Source of the DNA: Bryopsis sp. KO-2023
Taxonomy: Eukaryota; Chlorophyta; Ulvophyceae; Bryopsidales; Bryopsidaceae
NCBI GenBank assembly: GCA_030272585.1
Contig: BSYQ01000008.1
Coordinates: 5,208,001 to 5,272,000, forward strand
DNA length: 64,000 bases
Direction: 5' to 3'
This document shows positions 39,396-49,257 of the stretch, piece by piece. The notes beneath the pieces are model-generated. The model had not been told where the DNA came from. It ran no database searches and was given only the letters and a program-made list of their open reading frames with translations. Both the position numbers and the translations under genes were made by a program. Position 1 is the stretch's first letter. Every line of letters starts with the position of its first letter.

Positions 39396-39800
39396 AGTCC
39401 ATTTTCACTGATCTTGCTCTTCAATCACCAAGATAGGCCATCTTAGACCTTTTTAACATTTACTCGTAGGTCTGGTTGTTTTGTTTGAATGAGATATATT
39501 CAGTGATATATTCTCTTTCTAATAAATGTCTTTTTAATTTTTTGTTCGAAAACATGTCGATTTCAATTCTTTCTTTTCTTCAGTCATCTGTTTTGCTCCT
39601 TTTTTTGTTCCTGATTCTTTTGATATTCAGTCTGTCCAAATCAACTCCAACCCCACCAAAAAAAAACATAATTACATAATATAACATAATTAACTCAACC
39701 CCATCTCTGAAACCAAGACAATAGATGAACGGAATTGCACACGAAGATGCCGTTTGGCAAAATCAAAACAGGTGGGCGTTGGAAACAGAGATGTTGGACA
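39396..39800. other. AT-rich spacer
   Basis: There is no gene or structured repeat here apart from a short ATAACATAATTA duplication near 39678-39692. It ends at the target-site duplication of the foldback element. Confidence 0.6.
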
Positions 39801-40096
39801 GTCGAAACCATACTAGGGATCCGATGCCGACATGTCGGTCATCGATCAAACCGATCTCCGATCAAGATCGGCACCTGCGATTTCCGATCAAATCGATCAT
39901 CGATCAGATCGGTCCGATCAAACCGATCACCGATCAAAATCGGACCGATCACAAAAATCGGTCCGACTTTTCCGATCAAAATCGGCCGATCACCCAATTC
40001 TGCCTCGGAAACCAGATCGGATCGGGATCGGGATCGGCGTTTTCCGATCAGATCGGATCTGCCGATCACCCACCGATCCCGATCCGATCATGATCG

Positions 40097-40232
40097 GAAA
40101 TCGGGTGACGCACAAAGTAACCCCCGCAGGGTCCCCAGAACCCAAGGGAACCGAGTGGGATTCGAACACCATACCGCACGATGCCGAGTCATCTACACTG
40201 AGCGCTAAGCCAAGTGGACCACGATGATTTTG
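40097..40232 (-). repeat. tRNA-like (SINE-type) sequence, left hairpin arm
   Basis: Reverse complement of the copy at 40314-40450. It carries mirror images of a box B (GGATTCGAACAC at about 40158-40169) and a box A (CTGAGCGCTAAGCCA at about 40199-40213). It is part of the inner palindrome of the foldback element. I could not fold it into a convincing cloverleaf, so it is tRNA-derived at most. Confidence 0.6.
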
Positions 40233-40313
40233 TGGTTGTTGCAATAATATACCCTAATTTCACAGAATTACAAACAGATTAAGGTATATCATCGCAACAG
40301 CCACGAAATCATC

Positions 40314-40450
40314 GTGGTCCACTTGGCTTAGTGCTCAGTGTAGATGACTCGGCATCGTGCGGTATGGTGTTCGAATCCCACTCGGTTCCCTTGGGTTCTG
40401 GGGACCCTGCGGGGGTTACTTTGTGCGTCACCCGATTTCCGATCATGATC
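40314..40450 (+). repeat. tRNA-like (SINE-type) sequence, right hairpin arm
   Basis: Box A-like TGGCTTAGTGC (40324-40334) and box B-like GTGTTCGAATCCC (40367-40379) are spaced as in a pol III internal promoter, about 33 bp apart. The acceptor stem does not close, so this is not a functional tRNA gene. It could be a SINE head or a captured tRNA, and the paired copy lies head to head with it. Confidence 0.6.
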
Positions 40451-40892
40451 GGATCGGGATCGGTGGGTGATCGGCAGATCCGATCTGATCGGAAATTTAC
40501 CAAATTCACCGACTTCGCGCCTTTCATACCGATCATGATCGGTTCTCCCCGATCATTGTACCGATCAAAAAAAAAACGCCGACTTTGATCGGCCGACTAT
40601 TCCGATCACAGCTCCGCGCCTTGATCGGATCGGGATCGGGATCGGCCGACGCCGTTCTTTGATCGGATCGGTCGCCGATCTCGATTAATCGGTCCGATCA
40701 AGACACCGATCACCGATGATCGGCACCCATCATGATCGGTAAAAAAAAAAAAAAAAAAAAACCGATTATTTTTGTATCACCCTATAATAGACATTAGTGA
40801 AAATCCGATCCCGATCCGACCCCGTTTAGACCTATTTTTAGCAGGCCGATCATTGCCTATCATATCCCTAGTATGGTCGAAACGCTAGGCTG

Positions 40893-41026
40893 AATATTCA
40901 AAAATCACTATTTTGTCGCCTTTCATCACTATTTTAGTCAGGATAGCGTCACAGTCCGACAGTCGGCGCGCGCCGGTCTACCTCGCGGTCGCTCGACGCG
41001 CGCCAGTCGCGCCGGTCTACCCCGCG
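40893..41026. repeat. Left end of the composite telomere-like repeat
   Basis: The first 43 bp (about 40893-40935) are the reverse complement of about 50612-50654. The next part (AGCGTCACAGTCCGAC, 40945-40960) is the inverse of 49954-49976. The GC-rich CGCGCGCCGGTCTACC part matches the inverse of the 49580-49620 unit. The retrotransposon interrupts this repeat at 41026/41027. Confidence 0.8.
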
Positions 41027-41596
41027 TGAAACGGATTTGTTTCCTGAGGCTGAATACTTCCAGCCGCCACTTAAACCGTTCTTCACACACGTTGGGAGAC
41101 GACCAGAAGTTCTGTAAGAAAGGTCTGAGACACGAGAGTATACAACTGAATCTTATTTCAACAAGCTTGCTCTTTACAACGATCCCCAGCCTTTTATACT
41201 CTCAGCCCAGAGCTTCTAGAAACTCCCAGCCCATCTCCTAACCTTACAAATACTAGCTATCATCTAGCTCTCCCCAAAACGTCTCTATCATTTCTCAGCT
41301 CAGCCCTTCTAGCCAGAGCTCCGACTAACCCTTTATAACCCTTGATAACCTCTAGACTAAGGACCCAGACTGAAGCTCCTTCCAGTCTGACTCCCGACTC
41401 TCTACCCAAACTCTCAGCCATCTGAGACCTGACACTGAATATACTGAACCTGGTTCGAACTCTTTTCACTACGTTTCAGCCTCTCATTGAGCATCACGTA
41501 ACTACCCCATTCCAGTCAGTCCGCGACTACCTGGAACTCTCAGACTGTAACCTCTGTTTTCCGCCTAGATCTTCGCCTACTAAGTCAGCCGTTTCA
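41027..41596 (-). repeat. 3' LTR (left) of the chromovirus
   Basis: 570 bp, TG...CA ends. The purine-rich tract (AAGGGGGGAGGAG in element orientation, 41597-41612 region) abuts its inner edge. By eye it is identical to the LTR at 48683-49252. Confidence 0.95.
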
Positions 41597-42100
41597 CTCC
41601 TCCCCCCTTAGAGAGAGATCGCTGACCCAGCGATGTTCTGTACACTAAGTTCGTATTGCACGACTTCACCAGAACTGCCAAGTGACTTAACTCGCTTATT
41701 CTGAGAATACCTCTGATATAGCTGTAAGCAATATTCTCCGACGTTTTCCGTAACAACTTCCCGATTGCGACTTGAGCTGAATGTTGGTTTCTGCTTATGG
41801 TTACTTCTGCCGCTGTGACATCCCATCCCAGCCCGTTCACACATAAACCCAACCCTGTTCAATAGACTTCACAGCCCACACTGGAAATCACACAGTCTCA
41901 GCTCTAGTCAAACTGTAATTCTCACAAGTGTTTTTACACACTCAGTATGTTAATTGTTTTCCAGAAATTCCCTCTACCCTCACTTGATCCATTCACTGTT
42001 CTTTTCCTTTTTCTTCCAAAAACAAAATAAAATTCAAACACCCAATTACCAACAGAAAATCATATTCCACTCTTGATCCTATATTTTTTTTATATTCAAC

Positions 42101-43267
42101 TCAGGCTTTTCTGAGTTTCACATTTCTGGATCCCCCTGAACTTCCAGGAGGTTTCCTTTTCTTTCCTTCTGGTCCACTGTCTCCGCCTGGCTCATTGACG
42201 ACCCAATCCCCATCGTAGTCCGTTGGTTCTGCATCGTCTTCGGCTGCCTCGAATTTTCTCAGGGGGCCCACGGTCCGCTTGGCCTTTAAATACACTCCCC
42301 GAGTATAATCCGACCCCAACTTGAAACCCAAGGCGCAGAGTTTGCAGGTTTCCGAGTGTAGCACCATTGGTGGCCCTGTTTCAGCTGGTACCCACATTCT
42401 CCGCCAGTCTCGTTTTTCCTCATCGACTTCCAGACTGATACTCAGCCACACCCGATCCCGACACCCGATATTCGAGCACACCCAGTGCCGTTGGCAGTCT
42501 TCTCCGGTCGGCTGACAGTTGCTGCTTGGGGTGCGACAAAACACGCAAGTGTGTTTTTCCCCCTCTTCGTGCTTCACTTCTCCGCTTGGTTTTCCCGACA
42601 TGGACTCCACCATACTCTTCAACAAGTCTACCTGGCCCTTGAGCTGTTGGTTCCGCATTTGCTCTTCCCGCAGCTTGTCTTCGACCCCGTCGAGCTTGTG
42701 GCGCATTTCCTCATCTGCCCCCTCCATCAGCAGCTTTTCCGCCTCTCTTTTCGCCGCGTCCGCTGAAGTTTCCGCCATCGCCAATTTTACGCTGAGGTCC
42801 TCATTTTCCGCCAAATATTTCGCCCGGTCGTCGAGCAACCGAGTGCGTTCAGCCTCCCAGCTATCTCTTTCCGCCTGAAATCCCCCTTCTTCTTCCAGCT
42901 CGCCGATCTTTTGCTTGAGTTGTTCTTTTTCCTCCTCCAGCTTTGCCATTTTTTCCAGGGCCTCCTGCTCATCTCTTTCTTGGATTCTTTCCAGTCTGGT
43001 TCCTTCCTTCAGGTACTCCTCCAGCATTTTGTTGATCCTTTCCGACACTCCCTCGATCGCTCCAGCATTCTTTTTAATCTCCTCCAACAGTGCTTTGACT
43101 CCTCCACCAAACTCAACCATGTTGTCTGCTTTCTTTTTCTTTTTCGAACTCCAAACTGTCTCTCGCACACACTCGCACTCGCACACACTCAACCCGAACT
43201 CAGGAAAACAGGAGCTAGTCCATGGAAGATTTTTGACGTAAATACTCCTGCAGCACTTGCTGCGCAT
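42101..43267 (-). CDS. Extra retrotransposon frame downstream of pol (388 aa)
   Basis: Overlaps the end of pol by about 50 bp and lies on the same strand inside the element. The middle is a long Glu/Lys/Leu-rich probable coiled coil (about residues 50-220). A Cys/His cluster follows (HTCVFCRT, then [12 protein letters not shown]), then an acidic and basic tail ending VKLRKA. It is not part of the canonical gag-pol set and resembles no envelope or host gene I recognise. It may be a nucleic-acid-binding or structural accessory protein of this lineage. Confidence 0.7.
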   Translation of the reverse strand: MRSKCCRSIYVKNLPWTSSCFPEFGLSVCECECVRETVWSSKKKKKADNMVEFGGGVKALLEEIKKNAGAIEGVSERINKMLEEYLKEGTRLERIQERDEQEALEKMAKLEEEKEQLKQKIGELEEEGGFQAERDSWEAERTRLLDDRAKYLAENEDLSVKLAMAETSADAAKREAEKLLMEGADEEMRHKLDGVEDKLREEQMRNQQLKGQVDLLKSMVESMSGKPSGEVKHEEGEKHTCVFCRTPSSNCQPTGEDCQRHWVCSNIGCRDRVWLSISLEVDEEKRDWRRMWVPAETGPPMVLHSETCKLCALGFKLGSDYTRGVYLKAKRTVGPLRKFEAAEDDAEPTDYDGDWVVNEPGGDSGPEGKKRKPPGSSGGSRNVKLRKA

Positions 43268-46200
43268 TACCCAAGTGATGTGACGGGAGCCACTGGTCCT
43301 CTTCCGATCCGTATCCTTCCCAGGAAACCAAGTACTCTGTCACATTCTTCTTTTTCCGCCGTTTGGTTCGATGTGTCTTGATCTTTTCGACGATATATTC
43401 CTCGACTCCTTCCAACACCACTGGATCTGGAGGTGGAGAAATAGCCCTGGCTGGAAACTCTTCTGATCCATCTTCAAATGCTTTTAGCTTGGAAACATGA
43501 AAAACATCATGTATTTTCCAGTGATTAGGAAGTTCCAACCTGTAAGTTACTGATGTCACAATATCAATAATTCTAAAAGGTCCACAAAACTTAGATACCA
43601 ACTTCCGGCCCATCATTGGCGGTAAAGGTAAATCAGCTGTCGATAAAAAGACATACTGATTTAATGCAAAACTTGCATCCCTCCGCCCTCGGTTTGCGAC
43701 AGCCCTCTGTCGCTGTTGGCTTTTCAAAATCGCTTTCCGAGCCAGCTGTAAACTTTTAGCCCAAACTGTCCACCATTCATCTGAAACTGGACCTGAGTCT
43801 AACAAATCCTGAGGGGATCTGGGATGTTGCCCATAAACCAAATAAAAAGGTGTAAAACCTGTTGATGAGTGAACGGATGAGTTATAAGCAAACTCAGCCG
43901 CCACTAATTTAGTGTCCCAATCACCCCCTATGGTCGAAATATAAATTCGCAACATGTCTCCGACTACTCGATTTGCCCTTTCAGTCATTCCATCAGTTTC
44001 AGGGTGATATCCCGATGACATGGCTAAACGAGTTCCCGCTAATTCCCACAGTTTTCGCCAAAACTGGCCTGTAAAACGAGTATCTCGATCGGAAATAATA
44101 GCCTCTGGCAACCCATGATGTCTGAAAATTGTATCAAAGAAAATTTCAGCTACCCCACTAGCTGTAACTGCAGTAGTGGTGGCTACCAAGTGGATCATTC
44201 GACTAAAACGGTCGACCATAACCACTAAATAATCATGACCCTTTTGTGTCATAGGTAAAGGTCCCACAAAATCTAAACAAACTTCTTTCCAGCGTTCGTC
44301 TGGAACTGGAATCGGCTGATATAACCCCAATGGTTTTTGAGTGCTAGACTTGTTTTTCTGACAACCAACACAAGTCCTAACATATCGTTCGACATCCTCA
44401 GTGCATCTAGGCCAATAATATCTTTTTCGAACATTTGCGACAGTCTTGTGTCTCCCAAAATGTCCAGCCTGATCGTGACATTCAGCCAACACTGTTTGTC
44501 TAATTTCTTTGTCCTTTGGAATATACCAAAACCATTTGTCTTTCAGACTATACCACAATTTTGTGCCATCCCACCTATAACGCGGATCTTTTTCACCAGC
44601 TTCCCAATTAGCTATAACTTCTCTGCAATGTTCATCCCCTTGATACGCAAGTCTAACCTGATCCTGAAATACTACGCCTGCTCGGACTTTTGCCACAGCG
44701 TTTAATTCCATTTCCGACCTTCGACTTAATGCATCTGCAACTGTATTTTCTTTTCCAGGTTTGTATTTAATCTCAAAATCAAATTCCGGTAAAGTTTCCA
44801 TCCACCTAGCCTGTCTACTGGATAATTTAGGCTGCGTCTGAATATATTTCAGCGGAGCGTGGTCCGTGTGAACCACAAATTTCCTCGCCCCCAAATAATG
44901 TCGCCAAGTTTTCAAACAATAGACTATCGCATACAGTTCTTTTTCGTGTGTCGGATAATTCCTCTCAGCTGAATTTAATTTCCGACTTTCAAACGCGGCT
45001 GGTTGTTGCCCCTGACCTTGATCTTGCGTCAGAACTCCTCCAATAGCAAAATCCGATGCGTCTGTAGTTACTTCAAAACTCAACTCCGGATCTGGAATTA
45101 TTAACACAGGTGCCTCCTGCATGCTCTTCTTTAGCGTCTGAAACGCTTTCTCCTGACTTTCAGTCCACTGCCATTTAACTTCCTTCCTTGTTAGTTCATG
45201 TAACGGCGTTGCAATCCCAGAGTATCCCTTAATAAATTTCCGATAATAATTCGCTAAACCCAAAAACGACCTAATATCCCGAACTGTCTGAGGTTGTGCC
45301 CACTCCTTAATGGCTAAAACTTTCTTAGGTACCACGGAGAGTCCCTCTCTTCCGACTATGTGTCCCAAAAATTCGACTTCTGTCATCCCCAAATCACATT
45401 TGTCCGGTGAAACGTAAAGTTTGTGTTTTTCGAGTAGCTGAAACACTTGTCTAAGATGTTCCTTGTGCTCTTCCCAGTTCCGACTGTAAACTAAGATATC
45501 ATCGAGATAAACTATAACAAACTTATCCAGATGTGGTCGAAAAACATCGTTCATCACATTCATAAAAGTTGCTGGTGCATTTGTCAACCCCATTGGCATA
45601 ACTGTGTATTCGTAAGATCCATATCTAGTTCGAAAAGCAGTTTTCGCCCAATCCTTTTTCGCCATCCTGACTTGATAGTATCCCGAACACAAATCTATTT
45701 TCGAGAAGTATTTTGCGCCATGAAGCTGATCTATCAGTTCATCTATCCTCGGAATCGGATAAGCGTTTTTCACCGTCACCTTATTCAATGCCCGATAATC
45801 TACACACATGCGTAGTTTCCCGTTCTTCTTCGGTACAAAAATTACCGGTGCTCCCCAAGGTGATCTACTCGGTCGAATAAACCCTTTTCCCGACATGTCT
45901 GCAATCTGAGTTTTCAGTTCTGCCATTTCCTTGATGCCTAGTCGATAAGGTGCTTTACTTTGTGGAACCGTGCCTGGTTCCAACTGGATCGTGTGTTCGA
46001 TACCTCTGGAAGGGGGTATCTCACTGGGTAATTCTTCCACAAAAGTGTTAGGAAATTCCTGTCTGATTTCTGCTGTAAGTTCAGCTTGTCTGGAAACATT
46101 TTGTTCAGAGTCAGTTCTGTTCAAACATGTTTCAAACACCATCAGCACACACTGTTCCTCTTCCTCCTCTCCGGGGTTTGCCGGAGGAATCAAATGTTCT

Positions 46201-46814
46201 TTCAGCCCGTCTGAAACCACTACCTCATTCGTTCGAAAATCAACCCGGGGATTATGCTTAGCCAGCCAAGTTTTTCCCAATATAGCATCATACTTAGCAA
46301 GAGACATTTCATGAAAAATCTCCCTACTAGCAAAATCTCCAAATCTGAGAGTAGCCCTGATCTTCCCTTTAGATTCTAAGGTACTTCCCCCAGCCAGGCT
46401 AACTTTTTCTTCTTGTGCTTCTAATTCCAGCTTATTTTTCTCGCAAAATTTCCGAGCCAAAAAGCAATCAGTTGCTCCACAGTCTATTAATATCTCAGCT
46501 GCAAAACCTGAGATTTCCCCTTTCACAGTAATCAGTTGTCTAGTTCGGTTATCAGTTTCAGCCACTGCTAGAAATCCGAACTTAGTCATGTCTAAATCTG
46601 TCCCATCAAATGAATGGACTTCTAGGTTATCTTGGTTATCAGGTCTAGTCGGTTCCTTGGACGTTTCTTCCAACGAAAAATCCCTCGAATTCCTAGAATT
46701 CCTCGAACTCGCAGGCTTCCCCTTAACTTCACACCCTGCGAGTTTACCTAACATACTCATTTTCGCGAGGGGCAGTCTCGAGCGTAATGCCCTCGACGCC
46801 CACACTTGTAACAC
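43215..46814 (-). CDS. Retrotransposon pol polyprotein
   Basis: One 1199-aa frame with, in order, an aspartic protease ([10 protein letters not shown]), reverse transcriptase (with YLDD), RNase H ([10 protein letters not shown]), integrase with an HHCC zinc domain and DDE core, and a C-terminal chromodomain ([17 protein letters not shown]). The chromodomain places it among chromoviruses. It overlaps gag in another frame by 58 bp, as expected if pol is made by the frameshift read-through known in the family. Confidence 0.95.
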   Translation of the reverse strand: MLQVWASRALRSRLPLAKMSMLGKLAGCEVKGKPASSRNSRNSRDFSLEETSKEPTRPDNQDNLEVHSFDGTDLDMTKFGFLAVAETDNRTRQLITVKGEISGFAAEILIDCGATDCFLARKFCEKNKLELEAQEEKVSLAGGSTLESKGKIRATLRFGDFASREIFHEMSLAKYDAILGKTWLAKHNPRVDFRTNEVVVSDGLKEHLIPPANPGEEEEEQCVLMVFETCLNRTDSEQNVSRQAELTAEIRQEFPNTFVEELPSEIPPSRGIEHTIQLEPGTVPQSKAPYRLGIKEMAELKTQIADMSGKGFIRPSRSPWGAPVIFVPKKNGKLRMCVDYRALNKVTVKNAYPIPRIDELIDQLHGAKYFSKIDLCSGYYQVRMAKKDWAKTAFRTRYGSYEYTVMPMGLTNAPATFMNVMNDVFRPHLDKFVIVYLDDILVYSRNWEEHKEHLRQVFQLLEKHKLYVSPDKCDLGMTEVEFLGHIVGREGLSVVPKKVLAIKEWAQPQTVRDIRSFLGLANYYRKFIKGYSGIATPLHELTRKEVKWQWTESQEKAFQTLKKSMQEAPVLIIPDPELSFEVTTDASDFAIGGVLTQDQGQGQQPAAFESRKLNSAERNYPTHEKELYAIVYCLKTWRHYLGARKFVVHTDHAPLKYIQTQPKLSSRQARWMETLPEFDFEIKYKPGKENTVADALSRRSEMELNAVAKVRAGVVFQDQVRLAYQGDEHCREVIANWEAGEKDPRYRWDGTKLWYSLKDKWFWYIPKDKEIRQTVLAECHDQAGHFGRHKTVANVRKRYYWPRCTEDVERYVRTCVGCQKNKSSTQKPLGLYQPIPVPDERWKEVCLDFVGPLPMTQKGHDYLVVMVDRFSRMIHLVATTTAVTASGVAEIFFDTIFRHHGLPEAIISDRDTRFTGQFWRKLWELAGTRLAMSSGYHPETDGMTERANRVVGDMLRIYISTIGGDWDTKLVAAEFAYNSSVHSSTGFTPFYLVYGQHPRSPQDLLDSGPVSDEWWTVWAKSLQLARKAILKSQQRQRAVANRGRRDASFALNQYVFLSTADLPLPPMMGRKLVSKFCGPFRIIDIVTSVTYRLELPNHWKIHDVFHVSKLKAFEDGSEEFPARAISPPPDPVVLEGVEEYIVEKIKTHRTKRRKKKNVTEYLVSWEGYGSEEDQWLPSHHLGNAQQVLQEYLRQKSSMD

Positions 46815-47755
46815 TTCACCTCTCCGTCTGCTTTTTCTTTCTTCCAGACTGGCTTATTTCTTTCTCTCTCTTTATCACCTCGCTGTTTCTGCTGTCTCTG
46901 TTGTCGCCTTCTTCCGACGTAGTCCAATTCCATGTGATCCGATCTGCGATTTCCGCCGCCGCCGCTGCTGCCGCCGCCGCCGCCGCGATCTCGATTCAAG
47001 ATCGAACTCCCAGATTGAGCTCCTCCCCACCTTTCCGCCACTCGAATAGCTTCATCCAAGGTCTTGGGGTTTTGGAGGTCGGTCTCGATACCAACCCTCC
47101 CTCGCAAACCATCGACGAACCTGTGTATTTTTTCGCCCTCCGATGCGTCGGAAATATACAACATCAGCTGCCTAAAGCGATGCGTGTATTCCCGCACAGA
47201 CATTCCGCCTTGGCGTAAATTCGCCCATTCTGTCCGTGTGCGGCGCAAAAAATGTGGTTCTCCGAACTGGTTTTTCAGCTCCTCACAGAAGTCCTCATAC
47301 GTCGGCAAAGGTCGGCCTCCATCAGTCTCCGACTCCTCCACTCTTGTCCTCCACCATGTCGCGGCTGGCCCTCTCAGTAGAGATCCTGCCAGGCGGAGTT
47401 TCGAGACTCCATCTTCGACGTGGGTGGCGTCAAAATGCACTCGGAGGCTGAACAACCAGTCCTGGATAGGAGGGTCATTCTGCCTGCCTCCCCACAGATC
47501 AGGTCGGGCTGGCTTGCTTCTCAGGTCATTACCTCGACCACCACTTCCAGCCGCCGTTCCAGCCTGTGCTGCAGTTGCCGCCCCGATTGCTGTTCCCACT
47601 TTGTCGGTTAGTTGCTCCAAAATGGAGCTTCCCACAGCCTCATTGACCGCCGTGCTCAGCATTCCCGGTACTTCTTCGACCACGCCTTGCACTCGGTTCA
47701 ACCTTCCCATTACCTCCTCATACGCCGCCCTCAACTCAGCCACCTGTTGCTCCAT
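46757..47755 (-). CDS. Retrotransposon gag
   Basis: A 332-aa capsid-type protein with the Ty3/Gypsy capsid pattern in the middle and a single CCHC zinc knuckle near the end ([14 protein letters not shown]). The N-terminus is Gln/Glu-rich and helical. It lies directly before pol on the same strand. Confidence 0.93.
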   Translation of the reverse strand: MEQQVAELRAAYEEVMGRLNRVQGVVEEVPGMLSTAVNEAVGSSILEQLTDKVGTAIGAATAAQAGTAAGSGGRGNDLRSKPARPDLWGGRQNDPPIQDWLFSLRVHFDATHVEDGVSKLRLAGSLLRGPAATWWRTRVEESETDGGRPLPTYEDFCEELKNQFGEPHFLRRTRTEWANLRQGGMSVREYTHRFRQLMLYISDASEGEKIHRFVDGLRGRVGIETDLQNPKTLDEAIRVAERWGGAQSGSSILNRDRGGGGGSSGGGGNRRSDHMELDYVGRRRQQRQQKQRGDKERERNKPVWKKEKADGEVKCYKCGRRGHYARDCPSRK

Positions 47756-47762
47756 CTCAGCC

Positions 47763-48742
47763 TCAAAAATCCTCGGTTAGGGTATTCCGCGGATAGGTAA
47801 ATTCGGATACCCTAACTTTCTTCGACTGCCTTTTCCGATCAAGGAGCTCCACTGACTCTCCTTCCTGATTTACGAGGGTGTCTGGAACCCTCTTCCTCTC
47901 TGGATCTCCGGTGCACGTCCTGACAATCTGCCGCTCCTCTTGGGTCAGCTGCAGAAACTTGTCGCCAAACAAACCCAGAGGTCTGATAGTTGGGATTTCC
48001 AGACCCTCTGAGTTTACGACCGGCTCTTGCTCGTGCCCCCGTACGTTATGTACTCCTGGCTGCGCGAGCGTCCACTTTACTTGGTAGGTGTCGTTTAGTT
48101 CGTGGATCCTCTCCTCTTTCATTGGTGAAAAAGCGATGTCAGGGCCAAGGAGTTCCGTTCCTCCTCGTCGTAGCGGTAAAACCTTGATGTAGTGGGAAAG
48201 TCGAGAGGTGACTCGGTAGTTGGGGTTGGCTGATTCTCCTTGTCAGCCTGTTCTTCCAGCTCTTTCAGAAAGCAGAGTAGGTCGAGTTCTTCGTAGTTCA
48301 ACTGAACCTCGTTCCTCCTAGCTTCCCTCCGCACAATCGGTAATCCCAGCTCCTCGTCGGGATACTGCCACTCTACTCTGTAATAAAGATCGAGAAGGTG
48401 AGCCAGCCAAGGGTCCATAGACAACAAAACTCACTGATGTTGGGGTTCCTCCTGAGTTGGGGTTTCAGGGGTAAGCGGAAGATCAACTGTCGCCTCTGTC
48501 TCAGTTCTCGATTCGCTTGATCCTGTGCTTTCAGTATCACTATTGTCTTCGCCTATGTGCAGAACTTCCAACGGGTTCTCTTCCAGCCAGAGGTCTACAA
48601 GCAGTAACCTAGGATCTCCTTCTTCGCCAAACCAGTATTCTTCTTCTCTGATTCTAGGCATAGAAACTCGCTCCGAAACCAGTGAAACGGATTTGTTTCC
48701 TGAGGCTGAATACTTCCAGCCGCCACTTAAACCGTTCTTCAC
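47763..48742 (-). CDS. Three short leader frames between the 5' LTR and gag
   Basis: Separate frames at 48742-48431 (103 aa), 48427-48119 (102 aa) and 48122-47763 (119 aa) tile almost the whole leader with gaps or overlaps of only a few bases. They are acidic, Glu/Pro-rich and unlike known retroelement proteins. Ordinary leaders of this family are mostly non-coding, so the dense open frames are notable. Whether they are translated is unknown. Confidence 0.5.
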
Positions 48743-49252
48743 ACACGTTGGGAGACGACCAGAAGTTCTGTAAGAAAGGTCTGAGACACGAGAGTATACA
48801 ACTGAATCTTATTTCAACAAGCTTGCTCTTTACAACGATCCCCAGCCTTTTATACTCTCAGCCCAGAGCTTCTAGAAACTCCCAGCCCATCTCCTAACCT
48901 TACAAATACTAGCTATCATCTAGCTCTCCCCAAAACGTCTCTATCATTTCTCAGCTCAGCCCTTCTAGCCAGAGCTCCGACTAACCCTTTATAACCCTTG
49001 ATAACCTCTAGACTAAGGACCCAGACTGAAGCTCCTTCCAGTCTGACTCCCGACTCTCTACCCAAACTCTCAGCCATCTGAGACCTGACACTGAATATAC
49101 TGAACCTGGTTCGAACTCTTTTCACTACGTTTCAGCCTCTCATTGAGCATCACGTAACTACCCCATTCCAGTCAGTCCGCGACTACCTGGAACTCTCAGA
49201 CTGTAACCTCTGTTTTCCGCCTAGATCTTCGCCTACTAAGTCAGCCGTTTCA
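48683..49252 (-). repeat. 5' LTR (right) of the chromovirus
   Basis: 570 bp, TG...CA ends. On the element strand it is followed after one to two bases by a primer-binding site that starts TGGTTTCGGAGCGAG, resembling a variant initiator-Met tRNA complement. The element TATA and poly-A signals would lie here. Overlap with the first leader frame comes from that frame starting inside the LTR. Confidence 0.93.
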
Positions 49253-49257
49253 CCGCG

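Larger units (their letters stand above)
39801..40883. mobile_element. Foldback DNA transposon, hAT-like, non-autonomous
   Basis: An 8-bp direct repeat GTCGAAAC at 39801-39808 and 40876-40883 flanks a 1067-bp element. Its ends are inverted copies of CATACTAGGGAT (39809-39820 and 40864-40875). An 8-bp target duplication is typical of the hAT superfamily, and the short terminal repeat fits. Inside, the subterminal regions are crowded with GATCGG and CGATC words in both orientations, as expected of multiple transposase-binding motifs. The centre is a large hairpin with arms at about 40043-40256 and 40267-40497 that include a tRNA-like sequence. There is no transposase frame, so it must be moved in trans. 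P-element and other 8-bp groups are alternatives to hAT. Confidence 0.82.
41022..49257 (-). mobile_element. Ty3/Gypsy chromovirus LTR retrotransposon, looks whole
   Basis: A complete element in minus orientation, flanked by the 5-bp target duplication CCGCG (41022-41026 and 49253-49257). LTRs lie at 41027-41596 and 48683-49252. A primer-binding site adjoins the right LTR and a purine-rich tract adjoins the left one. Gag, pol with a C-terminal chromodomain, three small leader frames and one extra downstream frame are present. I see no interruption in the long frames. The LTRs look identical by eye, so the insertion is very recent. It sits inside the composite telomere-like repeat. Confidence 0.95.

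Noticed and set aside
39725-40244. Open frames rich in Arg/Ser/Asp/Ile on both strands
   Set aside because: They are translations of the GATCGG words of the foldback element; mirror-image frames exist on the other strand.
40314-40386. Functional tRNA gene
   Set aside because: Box A and box B are present, but the acceptor stem does not close and the T stem is poor; kept only as tRNA-like.
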